Origin: Thermogemmatispora carboxidivorans
GTDB lineage: Bacteria > Chloroflexota > Ktedonobacteria > Ktedonobacterales > Ktedonobacteraceae
Direction: 5' to 3'
Assembly (NCBI RefSeq): GCF_000702505.1
Contig: NZ_JNIM01000001.1
Span: forward strand, 2,542,001 to 2,606,000
Length of the DNA: 64,000 bases
Shown here: piece by piece, positions 17,501 through 25,641 of the stretch
Position numbering within the stretch: the first letter of the stretch is position 1
Layout: every line of letters starts with the position of its first letter
Position numbers and translations under genes: made by a program
The notes under the pieces: generated by a model
What the model was told of the DNA's origin: nothing
Database searches by the model: none
The model's input: only the letters and a program-made list of their open reading frames with translations

Positions 17501-18440
17501 GACCGGTGACTCGCTCCTCAGCGACGGCTAGCTCGCGCTCCAGACGCTGGAGCTGGCTATTAGCCTCGCCGGCGGCGCGGCGGGCGGCGCTGATCTGTTG
17601 CTGGGCCGCTTGACGCTGGTGGAGCAGGTCCGCGCGCCGGCCTTCGGCCTCAGTCACGCGCTGCTCTAGCTGCTGTAGGCGGGTGGCCTGCTCGCTCTCG
17701 GCGGCCTCGGCGCGCGTGGCAGCAGCCTGCAGTCGCCACCATTGGAGGTGATACCAGGAGACCAAAGCCTGGCGTAGCTCTTCCTGCAGCTGAGTATACT
17801 CTTGTGCACGTCTGGCCTGCTCCGCCAGCGGCCCAAGGCGCGGCTCGATCTCGTTGACAATATCGTGAAGGCGCTGCAGGTTGCCCTCGGTCTGGCGCAG
17901 GCGCTGCTCGGCCTCAGCGCGCTGCACCTGGTAGGGGCGAATACCGGCGGCATCCTCGAAGAGGCTGCGCCGCTCTTCGGGGCGCAGGCTCAGAGCAGCA
18001 TCGATGAGGCCCTGCCCGATGACGGTATAGGAATCGTGACCGATGCGCGCCTGCGCTAGCAGCAGCAGGACGTCCCTGAGACGCACTTTCTGCTTGTTGA
18101 TCAGATATTCGTTCTCGCCGGAACGGTAGCTGCGCCGCGTGACGGTGATCTCACTGTATTCGGAGGGCATCCAGCCTGTGCTGTTGTCGATGGTCAGCGA
18201 GACCTCGGCCATCCCGAGGGCGGCTTTGCCATGCCCACCGGCAAAGATGATATCTTCGCTCTTCCTGCCCCGGAGCTGGCGCATGCTCTGCTCGCCAAGG
18301 ACCCAGCGGATGGCATCGGCAATGTTAGACTTGCCAGCGCCATTCGGCCCGACGACGGCGGTGATGCCCGGGCTGAATTCGAGGCAGGTGCGTGTTGCAA
18401 AGCTTTTGAAGCCGAGTAGCTCCAGACGCTTCAGATACAC
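14550..18440 (-). CDS. smc: Chromosome segregation protein SMC
   Basis: About 1,296 residues, somewhat longer than the usual 1,170-1,200. The N-terminal head has the Walker A GPNGAGKSN near residue 32 and the QGLIDAALSLRPEERRSLFEDAAG segment. Two long Gln/Glu/Arg-rich coiled-coil arms flank a hinge (SGYSEGVRALL...VPGLLAPL through VVVTTRAEAERCL). The C-terminal head has the signature LSGGERALVSAALLFSLLE and the Walker B FCLLDEVDAALD. An insertion of about 50 low-complexity residues sits between ELVISKGGE and the FGVEVIVQPPGKK strand. The GTG at 18440 (VYLKRLELLGFKSF, AGGAA upstream) is the family start; the open frame extends further but without similarity. SMC organises and segregates chromosomes with ScpA/ScpB, not seen here. 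Confidence 0.96.
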   Translation of the reverse strand: MYLKRLELLGFKSFATRTCLEFSPGITAVVGPNGAGKSNIADAIRWVLGEQSMRQLRGRKSEDIIFAGGHGKAALGMAEVSLTIDNSTGWMPSEYSEITVTRRSYRSGENEYLINKQKVRLRDVLLLLAQARIGHDSYTVIGQGLIDAALSLRPEERRSLFEDAAGIRPYQVQRAEAEQRLRQTEGNLQRLHDIVNEIEPRLGPLAEQARRAQEYTQLQEELRQALVSWYHLQWWRLQAAATRAEAAESEQATRLQQLEQRVTEAEGRRADLLHQRQAAQQQISAARRAAGEANSQLQRLERELAVAEERVTGLQRQREEQQRQERQLRERLIAAQQRLIDLEEAREQAREALDEAAQALASLEATVARAQKDYELDERRLRAAQNDLIQTQARLGATQTELGRQQKHLGERNRTLAARREALAQAQQALRSLETRLAEQRSQLQVARDEEQQLLQRKQALQRSFQEAQQELERLKGLLAEAERTRRSLADRLAMLRTWQRDLSGYSEGVRALLRAPREQVPGLLAPLPRLVLAPAGLERAIEAALGEALQGVVVTTRAEAERCLAYLERSRAGRALLLWLHEESPPSGSLPSLPASPALPLQAEQEQAALEQLLEQSPTLRQAVLGLAWQLVESEDQYQLLCYRLLAGVLLVENLTTASQLLAQAQPFSTGAAWPLRALVTRKGEVLSLQAGWLSGGDAQGEQQGGLLHYERELRELPAQLEAQKAHIDRLNGLISEIQRAQEGRRAEQAALEREMQKNAARLQELGRALAHSEREQERLQTELKLATSVEQQLAAEIAGLEQEVQATRERVQAHERAQQELQGLVEELQAQVEERAASYRRQQEELGRLRTQMAVKRQEAKTLERQVAELQEQQQELRTQLEQQQLRLRQAEEQQLRLRESITRQQRELEEAREQARQAGLLVQQREQALRELEQQLTTSELELTTLRQEHGQCEVLYRRCLLESQRARDALEALQSQLQEDLGLSHPQELAQLVPHPQPAPAEAEGTGQERDEEATLRRLRRQIEQTRSRLKALGGCDPDAPRQYEEERQRFEFLSSQIADMEQAAEQLHSIISQLDATMTRQFEATFEAVNARFREHFRTLFNGGQARLELVISKGGERSPEGQAEPSSANGSPVRGGNHTTAHNGHRAGAAGEAPSSEEAASTARSGLPFGVEVIVQPPGKKVQDLALLSGGERALVSAALLFSLLEINPPPFCLLDEVDAALDESNVSRFCDILKRLAGRTQFIVITHNRVTMTAAQAIYGVSMGSDSVSRLASLRLSEAEAVVARQRSG

Positions 18441-18787
18441 CGCTTGTTCCTGGTTTGTGGTACCACGGTTGACTCGTGTGGTGTGTCCCCGATGATACCA
18501 TAGCCGTGGGTCTGTCGTCGAGAGCGAGCGCCGGTCAGGGGGCCAGTAGATGAGAGCATGGACGCACGAGGAAGGCAGCACGCCAGCAAGTGCAGACAGA
18601 GTGAAGGTGGAGGGACCTCCGACGGCGCCGATGGTAGGGGGCTACTCTCCACAACGGGCCTCCATGAGCTATACTTTTCTCTATAGATCTACAACCGCGA
18701 GATGGTTTGCACTGGCGGGGGGTGCTCGTGCGCCCGTGGGGCGCGAGCAGCATCACTGCCGCCCGATAAGAAGGAGTACCGGGAGAG
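18441..18787. other. Divergent region between smc and a membrane-protein gene
   Basis: About 350 bases. A minus-strand TATCAT and a plus-strand TATACT/TATAGA cluster near 18670 are possible -10 boxes. No operator or RNA element was recognised. Confidence 0.4.
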
Positions 18788-19471
18788 ATGCTGCGCTGGT
18801 TGATCTGTCTGACGGGCCTGCTGGTTGTGGGCCTGGGCCTGGTGGTGGGCTGGCAATCGCACCAGGTTACGTACCGCAGTAGCGGGCGGGCGGCGATTGC
18901 CCATTATCTGTCGGACCCGCAGACCCATGAGGGGTATCTGCAGCTGGAAGGCGGTTCTACGCTCTATCTGCTCAGGGAGCAGGATTTTACGCCCCCCATC
19001 AAAGGGACAGCCACGCTCAAGGATCTGATGTTGGTGGCCGTGCTCTACCGTCCCGACGAGAGCACAGCGATTGATGTGCGCGCCCGGCTGGGAACCCATC
19101 TCGTTGGCTCGGCTTATTCCGTGGTGGCCGTGACGCTCTATGATCTCAATGGGGTGGTGACCCAGCAGTTCACCAGCGGCCTCTACCGCCAGTATCCCCA
19201 GGGCTTTTACGAAAACGAGTGGCCGCTAGGAGGGGGGGTGAGCCTGCTGGGGATGGTTCTTGTGCTGGGGGGAGGGGCAAGTCTGTGGAGGTGGCGCAGG
19301 GAGCGAGGTGGTGGACAGACCACGTCGGGGCACAGGTCCCGATCAGAGGAGCCAGCGCTGGCGCCGTTGGGGCCAGCGCTGCGTCTGCCGGCCAGGCCAG
19401 GGCCGGCGGGGAGTGGTCACTCTGGCTTGAGGCCGCCCTCGGGACCATCCTCGTTGGGGCCGCGGCCCTGA
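18788..19471 (+). CDS. Membrane protein with two transmembrane helices, unknown function
   Basis: 227 residues. A helix at residues 4-22 (WLICLTGLLVVGLGLVVGW) and a second near residue 155 (GVSLLGMVLVLGGGASLW) enclose an external domain of about 130 residues that is rich in beta strands (TLYLLREQDFTPPIKGTATLKDLMLVAVLY). The last 50 residues are Pro/Gly/Ser-rich and cytoplasmic. GGAGTACCGGGAGAG precedes the ATG. I do not recognise the family. Confidence 0.65.
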   Translation: MLRWLICLTGLLVVGLGLVVGWQSHQVTYRSSGRAAIAHYLSDPQTHEGYLQLEGGSTLYLLREQDFTPPIKGTATLKDLMLVAVLYRPDESTAIDVRARLGTHLVGSAYSVVAVTLYDLNGVVTQQFTSGLYRQYPQGFYENEWPLGGGVSLLGMVLVLGGGASLWRWRRERGGGQTTSGHRSRSEEPALAPLGPALRLPARPGPAGSGHSGLRPPSGPSSLGPRP

Positions 19472-19712
19472 GTGCAGGCCCTGGCTGGCTTGACACGGAA
19501 CCTGGCTGTCTGCTATCCTGCAGGCAGAGACACTGCCGGGCCGATGGAAAGCAGGAGTCAGCGAGCGGAGGAGGAGAGAGAGGCGAGGGCGACGCCGTGG
19601 GCCTTGTTGGTGGTCTCCCAGATCTGAGTGGGGGCAGAGGCGTGCCCGCTGGGGCCGTCGTTCCTCCCTCTCTGTATCCTGCTGTCTCTTGACTCACCCC
19701 TGGTAAGCACGC

Positions 19713-21029
19713 ATGTTCTTACTCTTTCCGCTGCCGGCGCTCACCCGGACACTCCTGACGGCGCTGATCGCCTTGTTGACGCTCGTCGGGATCATGACAC
19801 GGCCCTTCCGCTGGAATGAGGCGCTGATTGCTCTGTCCGGCGCGGCCCTCCTGTTACTGCTCGGGCTGATCAGTCCTTTGGCGGCGCTGCAGACGCTGCT
19901 GGGAGACTGGAACGTCTTCCTCTTTTTTCTCGGTATGATGGCCTTATCCGCCTTTGCCGATCAGGCTGGCCTCTTCGACTGGCTGGCGATTGTCGCTGCG
20001 CGTCTGGCCCGGCGGAAGGCGCGTCTGCTCCTGCTCAACGTCTTTCTGCTTGGCAGCCTCATTTCGATGGTTCTGTCGAACGATGCGACAGCCCTCATTC
20101 TGACTCCGGTGGTCTATACCCTGGTCACGCGCCTGCGGCTGCCGGTGATCCCATTTCTCTTTGCCTGTACCTTCATTGCCGATACGGCCTCCTTTCTCCT
20201 GCCGGTGAGCAATCCCATCAATATTCTGGTCCTTTCCCGCTTTCAGCTTGACCTGTGGACCTTTGTGCGTCTGCTCTGGCTGCCGGCCCTGGCGGCGATT
20301 GCCATCAACATCGGGGTCTTCTTCTGGCTGTACCGTCGTCAGGTGCGGGGGAGCTTTGACCCGAAGCGTCTCCCTTCGGCCCAGGAAGCCGTCAAGGAGC
20401 CGGGCTATTTTCGCTACTGCTGTCTGGTGCTGGGAGCAGTAGGGGTGGCCTATGTGGTGGCCTCGGCCAGTGGCTTCCCCCTCTCCTGCGTTGCCTTGGC
20501 GGGGGCAGCGCTCTTGCTGGTGGGGGCGTTGCGCTGGCGGCAGTTCCGACCGCGCGCGCTGGCAGGTCACATCTCCTGGTCGCTCTTCGGCTTTATTGCA
20601 GGCATGTTCGTCATTGTCCAGGCCGTTGAAGGAACGGGCTTGACGCGCCTGTTCGGTGAACTGCTGCTACATCTTTCGGGAGGCAGTGCCCTGGGGGCCG
20701 TCCTGGTCGGGACGCTTGGGGCAGCGCTGGGGACGAATCTGATCAATAATGTGCCGATGGCGGTGGTGCTGAGCGCCTCGCTGCAGGCGCTTCACGGGCA
20801 GCTCTCGCCGACGAGGGAGCTAGCCTTTGTGGCGGCGACCATCTTCGGCTGTGACCTGGGGCCGAATCTGACGACGGTTGGTTCGCTGGCGACGGTGCTC
20901 TGGCTTCTGATCCTGCGCCAGCGCCAGCTTGACGTCTCGGGTCTGGACTACTTTAAGGTGGGCATCCTGGTCACGCCCCTGATGCTGCTGGTCGGGGCGG
21001 TGCTGATCTGGCTGCTCCTCCCAACGTGA
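19713..21029 (+). CDS. ArsB/NhaD-type (ion transporter superfamily) permease
   Basis: 438 residues, strongly hydrophobic, with about 11-12 helices in two halves. Both halves carry the family re-entrant motif: LSNDATALILTPVVY with SNPINILVLSRF in the first, and GTNLINNVPMAVVL with GCDLGPNLTTVGSLATVLW in the second. These are typical of ArsB arsenite exporters and relatives (SLC13/NhaD). No arsR, arsC or arsA is adjacent, so arsenite is only one candidate substrate. A universal stress protein gene follows 100 bases later. Confidence 0.85.
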   Translation: MFLLFPLPALTRTLLTALIALLTLVGIMTRPFRWNEALIALSGAALLLLLGLISPLAALQTLLGDWNVFLFFLGMMALSAFADQAGLFDWLAIVAARLARRKARLLLLNVFLLGSLISMVLSNDATALILTPVVYTLVTRLRLPVIPFLFACTFIADTASFLLPVSNPINILVLSRFQLDLWTFVRLLWLPALAAIAINIGVFFWLYRRQVRGSFDPKRLPSAQEAVKEPGYFRYCCLVLGAVGVAYVVASASGFPLSCVALAGAALLLVGALRWRQFRPRALAGHISWSLFGFIAGMFVIVQAVEGTGLTRLFGELLLHLSGGSALGAVLVGTLGAALGTNLINNVPMAVVLSASLQALHGQLSPTRELAFVAATIFGCDLGPNLTTVGSLATVLWLLILRQRQLDVSGLDYFKVGILVTPLMLLVGAVLIWLLLPT

Positions 21030-21129
21030 TCCTGTTGCGACGGCTGCGTCTCCCTGGGCGCACGAAGAAAGAAGAAGGTGCGCTGGCAGTGGGGACCCGC
21101 CGGAGCAGAAGCAACGGAGGTGTCGTGCT

Positions 21130-21633
21130 GTGTCTGCTATGCGTGTGCTCTGCTGCCTTGATGGGGTAAATGCCGAGGTGCTGGGTCAGGCACTTGCCCG
21201 GCTCTGGCCACTTGCTGGCGACCAGTTGCGGGTGGGCCTCCTCTATGTCATTGATACGCGCCCTTTGGGAGAGCTAGAGCGCAGGCGAGAGCGTTTCCTG
21301 CGCCCTCCCCATCTGCCGCCGGTGCGTCAGGAGCAGCTGCGACAGGCTGAGCGAGAGGCGGCGCAAGAAATCCTGCAGGAAGGAGCGCGCTATGTGGGCG
21401 GGGCGGAGCTGCTTCAACGCGAAGGCAGGGCCGAGGAGGAGATTGTGCGCTGTGCTCGGGAATGGGGTGCCAGCCTGATCATGCTCTGTGCCCGTTCGCC
21501 GCGCAACGGGGGGGGACCTGAGCAGGGGCCAGCTTCGGTGGGTCGGGTGGCACGCTTTGTCCTGGATCATGCAGGCTGTCCTGTCTTGTTGCTGCGTGGA
21601 CGGTTCTCCGTCGAGACCACGGGGGCTTCCTGA
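21130..21633 (+). CDS. Universal stress protein (UspA) domain protein
   Basis: 167 residues with the Usp fold: MRVLCCLDGVNAEVLGQALAR at the start, LLYVIDTRP after the second strand, and GPASVGRVARFVLDHAGCPVLLLR at the end, which matches the G(x)SVAxxV phosphate-binding segment only loosely. ATP binding is therefore uncertain. The GTG at 21130 has GGAGG about nine bases upstream. It may be co-transcribed with the ArsB-like permease. Confidence 0.75.
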   Translation: MSAMRVLCCLDGVNAEVLGQALARLWPLAGDQLRVGLLYVIDTRPLGELERRRERFLRPPHLPPVRQEQLRQAEREAAQEILQEGARYVGGAELLQREGRAEEEIVRCAREWGASLIMLCARSPRNGGGPEQGPASVGRVARFVLDHAGCPVLLLRGRFSVETTGAS

Positions 21634-21984
21634 ACGCGCTTCTCTTCTGCTGCACTGGCTCCTCTCCTCCAGTTGCCGTCTCTCTCTGGTCGGCTCCTCC
21701 TGCTTCGTCTTGAGCGGACGGCTGCACGGGCAGCTTTCTGGGCTGCCGGCAACGGTGAGGCAGTGGCTGAGGCTGAAACAGCCTGCGCCCGCCGGGCGTG
21801 AAAGACTCTGGCGGCCTCTTCCTGCCAGCCAGATCAGGTCTGCAGCAGCCAGGGAAGTGAGCGCGCTCTCTCCCCCGACGGTACCAGGCGACCAGGAGGG
21901 TGGAGTCGCAGCCGGAGGAGGGCCGGGCTGGCTTGCGCAGTGATCTCTGCCAGAGGAAGTGGCTCTAGAAGGATTGTCTGAGCG

Positions 21985-21993
21985 TGATATAAT
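21985..21993 (+). promoter_or_regulatory. Extended -10 promoter of the receiver gene
   Basis: TGATATAAT, identical to the element before moaA. The predicted start is near 22000. Confidence 0.6.
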
Positions 21994-22009
21994 CGTAAAG
22001 CGTTCGGAA

Positions 22010-22029
22010 ATTTCGGTCGCTACCGAAAT
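22010..22029 (+). repeat. Perfect inverted repeat in the leader of the receiver gene
   Basis: ATTTCGGT-CGCT-ACCGAAAT: eight paired bases with a four-base loop, about ten bases after the predicted transcription start. It could be a 5' RNA hairpin or a regulator site. Confidence 0.75.
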
Positions 22030-22158
22030 AGGGCGCACCATTCCGGGCGAGAAGAGCCAGCAGAGATGGCACCACTCCAGCGTCGGCCCCCCAGGGAGTG
22101 GCAGGCGATCCGCGCAGCCGTAGGCTCTTGCGCCATGCAGTGATTGTGAGATGAGCCT

Positions 22159-22575
22159 ATGTCACACAAGCATGAGGAGCAGCAGCCGGAGGAGAGAGCC
22201 GGGGCAAAAACCATACTGATTGTGGAAGATGACGATGGCATCGGTGCCTTCCTGGTCCAGGCGATTTCCCAAGAGACTCCGCACCGCGTGCTGCTGGTCC
22301 ACGATGCCTTTCAGGCGCTCAAGGCGGTGCGCTCGATCAGGCCCGGACTGCTGATTCTCGATTATCAGTTGCCGGGGATGAACGGCATTGAACTGTTCGA
22401 CCAGCTGCAGACGATGGAGGATCTGGCCGCGATCCCGACCATTCTGGTCAGTGCCCGTCTGCCAGAGCAGGAGATTCGCCAGCGCCAGATCGTGGGACTG
22501 AGCAAACCCTTAGAGCTGGATGAGCTGCTGGAAGCGATTGAGCGGCTGCTTGGGGGAGACCCTGCCTCGCGCTAA
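22159..22575 (+). CDS. Single-domain response regulator (CheY-like receiver), orphan
   Basis: 138 residues consisting of only a receiver domain after a 17-residue polar leader. The acidic pocket is EDDD (near residue 23), the phospho-acceptor aspartate is in LLILDYQLPGMNGIELF, and the invariant lysine is in GLSKPLELDELL; the conserved Thr/Ser is in ILVSAR. There is no DNA-binding output domain and no histidine kinase beside it. It probably signals by protein-protein contact. Confidence 0.9.
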   Translation: MSHKHEEQQPEERAGAKTILIVEDDDGIGAFLVQAISQETPHRVLLVHDAFQALKAVRSIRPGLLILDYQLPGMNGIELFDQLQTMEDLAAIPTILVSARLPEQEIRQRQIVGLSKPLELDELLEAIERLLGGDPASR

Positions 22576-22597
22576 GGACACTGTGTCGGTCTCCTCC

Positions 22598-23656
22598 TCA
22601 GCCCTGGTCTGGCCTGGTCCCCCCGGCCTCGTTGACAGCGAGGCGCAGGTGAACAAGGCCGCTATTGCAGCGAAGCAAGCGCTCGGTTGCTGGCAGTGGA
22701 GCGGGCGGAGGGAGGAAAGGGCGCCCTTCCTGGGGGTCCCACCACTGCAGCGCATCGCTCACGAGTAGCACCTCCTGGGGACCCGAGACCAGGAGTGGGC
22801 CCGCCCAGGAAGTTACTCCTCGAATAAAGTTATAGACGTGGCGAGCCTGCCAGTGCCAGGCTGGCACGTGCAGATCCTCCGGGGATGGGGCAGGCCGATA
22901 GCTACTGCGCTGCTCGTCCTGGGGCAGAGGCGCAACCGCTCCTCGTGCGAGGGCCTGCACAGCCTGCACCAGGAGCCGGGCGCCGTGTTCGGCACAGCGA
23001 CGTTCTAACTCCGCATAGGTGATCCCGTCGGGCACACTGATCCGTTCCTGAGCCACGATCGGCCCGGCGTCCAGGCGTTCCTCGACCAGGTGCACGCTGA
23101 CCCCTGTTTCCCTCAGTCCCTCGCGAAAGACCCAGAACAATGGTTCTGGTCCGCGCAGGGCTGGCAGTAGAGACGGATGAAGATTGACAGCACCCAGGCG
23201 GGGCAGTGTCAGGAGAGAGGCGGGCAGGCGGCGCGGGAAACAGGCAATGCAGAGCAAATCGGGCTGGTATGAGGCCAGGGTGGACCGAGTCTCCTCGGCT
23301 TGCAGACGAGCGACCTCCCACACGGGGAGGCCAGCCCCGAGGGCCAGGGTCACCGGAGAAGCCGTCAGGGAGCTGTTGACAACGGGTAGCAAGGGGCGGG
23401 CGCCGCGTTGGAGGGTCGGGGCCAGCAGCGGGCGCAAAGGGGGACGGGGTGGGGCCGGCTGACGCTGGCTCTGGGTCGGGTGCGCGGGGGGGAGCGGCGG
23501 AGCGGGCACCACCAACGCGCAGACAGGAATGCCAGCCTGGAGCAGGGCCTGGAGTGGCAGGGCCGAAAAGACCCCCTCCATGCCAAAGAAGAGCACGCGC
23601 GGTCCCCCTGGGAGAGGGGCAGCAGAATCAGGCGTATTTGACATTGTTCTCAGCAT
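22598..23656 (-). CDS. Formyltransferase-family protein (methionyl-tRNA formyltransferase-like)
   Basis: 352 residues. The Rossmann formyl-transfer domain is recognisable: VLFFGMEGVFSALPLQALLQAGIPVCALVV, PDLLCIACFPRRLPASLLTLPRLGAVNLHPSLLPALRGPEPLFW (the catalytic Asn/His region) and LDAGPIVAQERISV. A C-terminal domain (YNFIRGVTSWAGPLLV) resembles the tRNA-binding end of Fmt. The Pro-rich segment around residues 50-85 and the general divergence make a second formyltransferase with another substrate equally possible. No Def or strong ribosome binding site is adjacent, so the start is uncertain. Confidence 0.75.
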   Translation of the reverse strand: MLRTMSNTPDSAAPLPGGPRVLFFGMEGVFSALPLQALLQAGIPVCALVVPAPPLPPAHPTQSQRQPAPPRPPLRPLLAPTLQRGARPLLPVVNSSLTASPVTLALGAGLPVWEVARLQAEETRSTLASYQPDLLCIACFPRRLPASLLTLPRLGAVNLHPSLLPALRGPEPLFWVFREGLRETGVSVHLVEERLDAGPIVAQERISVPDGITYAELERRCAEHGARLLVQAVQALARGAVAPLPQDEQRSSYRPAPSPEDLHVPAWHWQARHVYNFIRGVTSWAGPLLVSGPQEVLLVSDALQWWDPQEGRPFLPPPAPLPATERLLRCNSGLVHLRLAVNEAGGTRPDQG

Positions 23657-23708
23657 TGGATACCATGTAGCCAGACAGCATTTTCAGGGAAAGCGTGGGG
23701 TATCTACC

Positions 23709-24035
23709 ATGCCACGAATGGTCAACTGTGTCAAGCTGGGTCGTCAGCTCCCCGGGTTAGAGAAGCCGCCGATGCCGGGCGAGCTGGGCCAGCGGATCTA
23801 TGAACAGGTCTCCGAGCAAGCCTGGCGTATGTGGGAGACCCAGCGCACGCTGCTGATCAATCACTACGGTCTCAACCTAGCTGATCCCGAGGCTCGCAAG
23901 TTCCTGCGCGAGCAGATGGAAGAATTCTTCTTTGGCGGCCAGGAAGAGCAGAAGCCAGAGGGCTGGGTGCCCGAGGATGCCGGGGTTGGCGTAGGGCCAG
24001 GGCGAAAAGGCGGCGGGCCGGCGCGCAAGAAATGA
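23709..24035 (+). CDS. YggX-family Fe(II)-trafficking/oxidative-damage protection protein with extended tail
   Basis: The first 78 residues match YggX closely in pattern: MVNCVKLGRQLPGL, PPMPGELGQRIYEQVSEQAWRMWETQRTLLINHYGLNL and ARKFLREQMEEFFFGG. YggX protects or helps repair Fe-S clusters and labile iron. A further 30 residues, Gly/Pro/Lys-rich and basic at the end (GRKGGGPARKK), are not usual. The stop overlaps the next ATG by four bases (ATGA), so this protein is translationally coupled to the radical SAM enzyme downstream. The ATG at 23709 is the family start; the ribosome binding site is weak. Confidence 0.85.
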   Translation: MPRMVNCVKLGRQLPGLEKPPMPGELGQRIYEQVSEQAWRMWETQRTLLINHYGLNLADPEARKFLREQMEEFFFGGQEEQKPEGWVPEDAGVGVGPGRKGGGPARKK

Positions 24036-25534
24036 AAGCTCCTGGTGCTATTCTCTTGCTCTCCTGCTATGAGCTGGGCCACCAGCCCCTGGCTCTGGCC
24101 TCCCTGCAGGCCCGTTTGCGCGAGGCTGGCTATCACCCCCGAGTGATCGATAGTGCGGTCGAGCCGCTCGGCGAAGAAGAGATCCGGGCTGCTCGTCTGG
24201 TGGCGATCTCTGTGCCCATGCACACTGCCCTACGCCTGGGGGAAGCGCTGGCGCGCCGCATTCGGGCCGTTCAGCCCCAGGCTTATCTCTGCTTCTACGG
24301 CCTCTATGCGCTCCTGAACGCGGACTACCTCCTGCGCGAGGTTGCCGACGCGGTGCTAGGAGGTGAATATGAGGAGCCTCTGCTGGCGCTGGTGAGGGCT
24401 TTGGAGCGGGGGGAGGAGCAGCCAGAGGTACCAGGGGTAGGCACACGCAAGCGGCCTGCGGGAGCCTGGCTCCAGCGTCCGGTTTTTGTCGTGCCGCAAA
24501 GACATGGTCTGCCGGCACTGCAGCGCTATGCCCGGCTAGAGTGGAACGGCCAGTACCGTCTGGCCGGCTATAGTGAGACGACGCGCGGCTGCAAGCATAC
24601 CTGCCTGCATTGCCCCATCACCCCGGTCTACCGAGGGCGTTTCTTTGCCGTACCCCAGGAGGTGGTCTTAGCCGATATTCGGGCCCAAGTGGAGCAGGGG
24701 GCAGAGCACATCACCTTTGGTGATCCAGATTTCTTCAATGGCCCGACCCATGCACTGCGCATCGCGCGGGCACTGCACCGCGAGTTCCCGACGGTGACCT
24801 TCGACGCCACCATCAAGATCGAGCACTTACTCAAGCATCGTCACCTGTTGCCGGAGCTGCGCGATCTCGGCTGTCTCTTCGTTGTTTCTGCCGTAGAGTC
24901 GCTCAACGATGAGGTGCTGAGCCATCTGCGCAAAGGGCACAGTGCCGCGGATGCGGTGGCGGCCTTTGAACTGTTGGAGGAAGTAGGGCTGACCCTGCGC
25001 CCGTCGCTGCTGCCGTTCTCACCCTGGGAGACCCTGGAGAGCTATGTCGCGCTGCTCGACTTCTTTGAGGAGCGCCATCTGGTAGAGCAGGTGGACCCGG
25101 TGCATTTCTCCATCCGGCTGCTCATTCCCCCCGGCTCCGCACTGTTGGAAAGCGAGGGCCATCCTGCCTGGCTCGGAGAGCTGGATGAGGCTGCCTATAG
25201 CTACCGCTGGCACCATCCTGATCCACGCATGGACCGCCTGTACGAGCGGGTGGCTGCTCTCGCCGAGGAGGCGGCGCAGCAGGAGAGCAATCCCGTGGAG
25301 ACCTTTTTCCGCATCAAAGCAGCGGCCCTGGCCGCCTGTGGGCGTTCCTTCGACCAAGAGGCAGCGCAGCAGCGCTATGGGGTACCCAGGCGACCGCCGC
25401 GCCTGACCGAAAGCTGGTTTTGCTGTGCAGAGCCGACCCGGGACCAGTTCGGTCTCGGCTCCTGTTGTGGGTCCTCTCGTCAGGAAGAGAGCACAGCGGT
25501 GGCTTCTAGCGGTTGCTGCAGCGTAGGGCACTGA
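24032..25534 (+). CDS. Radical SAM protein with Cys-rich CCAEP tail
   Basis: 500 residues. Residues 1-110 form a Rossmann-like domain resembling B12-binding folds (AILLLSCYELGHQPLALASLQARL, LVAISVPMHTALRLGEALA) but without the DxHxxG cobalamin motif. The radical SAM cluster is CKHTCLHC (C187, C191, C194), followed by HITFGDPDFFNG and SLLPFSPWETLESYVALLDFF. The C-terminus carries WFCCAEP (CC at 464-465) and two more vicinal pairs at 478-479 and 495-496. I recall a named but functionally uncharacterised family, CUAEP/CCAEP-tail radical SAM (seleno)proteins, whose first tail cysteine may be replaced by selenocysteine; this would be the all-Cys form. It is translationally coupled to yggX and faces a convergent ATP-grasp gene. 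Substrate unknown. Confidence 0.85.
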   Translation: MKAPGAILLLSCYELGHQPLALASLQARLREAGYHPRVIDSAVEPLGEEEIRAARLVAISVPMHTALRLGEALARRIRAVQPQAYLCFYGLYALLNADYLLREVADAVLGGEYEEPLLALVRALERGEEQPEVPGVGTRKRPAGAWLQRPVFVVPQRHGLPALQRYARLEWNGQYRLAGYSETTRGCKHTCLHCPITPVYRGRFFAVPQEVVLADIRAQVEQGAEHITFGDPDFFNGPTHALRIARALHREFPTVTFDATIKIEHLLKHRHLLPELRDLGCLFVVSAVESLNDEVLSHLRKGHSAADAVAAFELLEEVGLTLRPSLLPFSPWETLESYVALLDFFEERHLVEQVDPVHFSIRLLIPPGSALLESEGHPAWLGELDEAAYSYRWHHPDPRMDRLYERVAALAEEAAQQESNPVETFFRIKAAALAACGRSFDQEAAQQRYGVPRRPPRLTESWFCCAEPTRDQFGLGSCCGSSRQEESTAVASSGCCSVGH

Positions 25535-25641
25535 GCAATATCAGGTCCAGCAGACGAAGCGCGCCGCGCCCCCTCGGCTCACCATCTGTCTCGATCGGGT
25601 CGAGGGGGCGCAGGCAGAAGCTGCCGGTGCTGCAGGCGGCC

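Larger units (their letters stand above)
21634..22158. other. Intergenic region with promoter and hairpin for the receiver gene
   Basis: 525 bases. The first 350 hold open frames with no protein character. The last 175 hold an extended -10 promoter (21985-21993), a perfect inverted repeat (22010-22029) and a leader of about 160 bases. Confidence 0.5.

Noticed and set aside
14550..18440. Long plus-strand and alternative-frame ORFs within smc
   Set aside because: They are shadows of a GC-rich coiled-coil gene with strong codon periodicity and lack protein motifs.
25532..25534. TGA of the CCAEP radical SAM gene as a selenocysteine codon
   Set aside because: The conserved CC pair is already encoded by Cys codons and the sequence after the TGA does not continue a recognisable domain.
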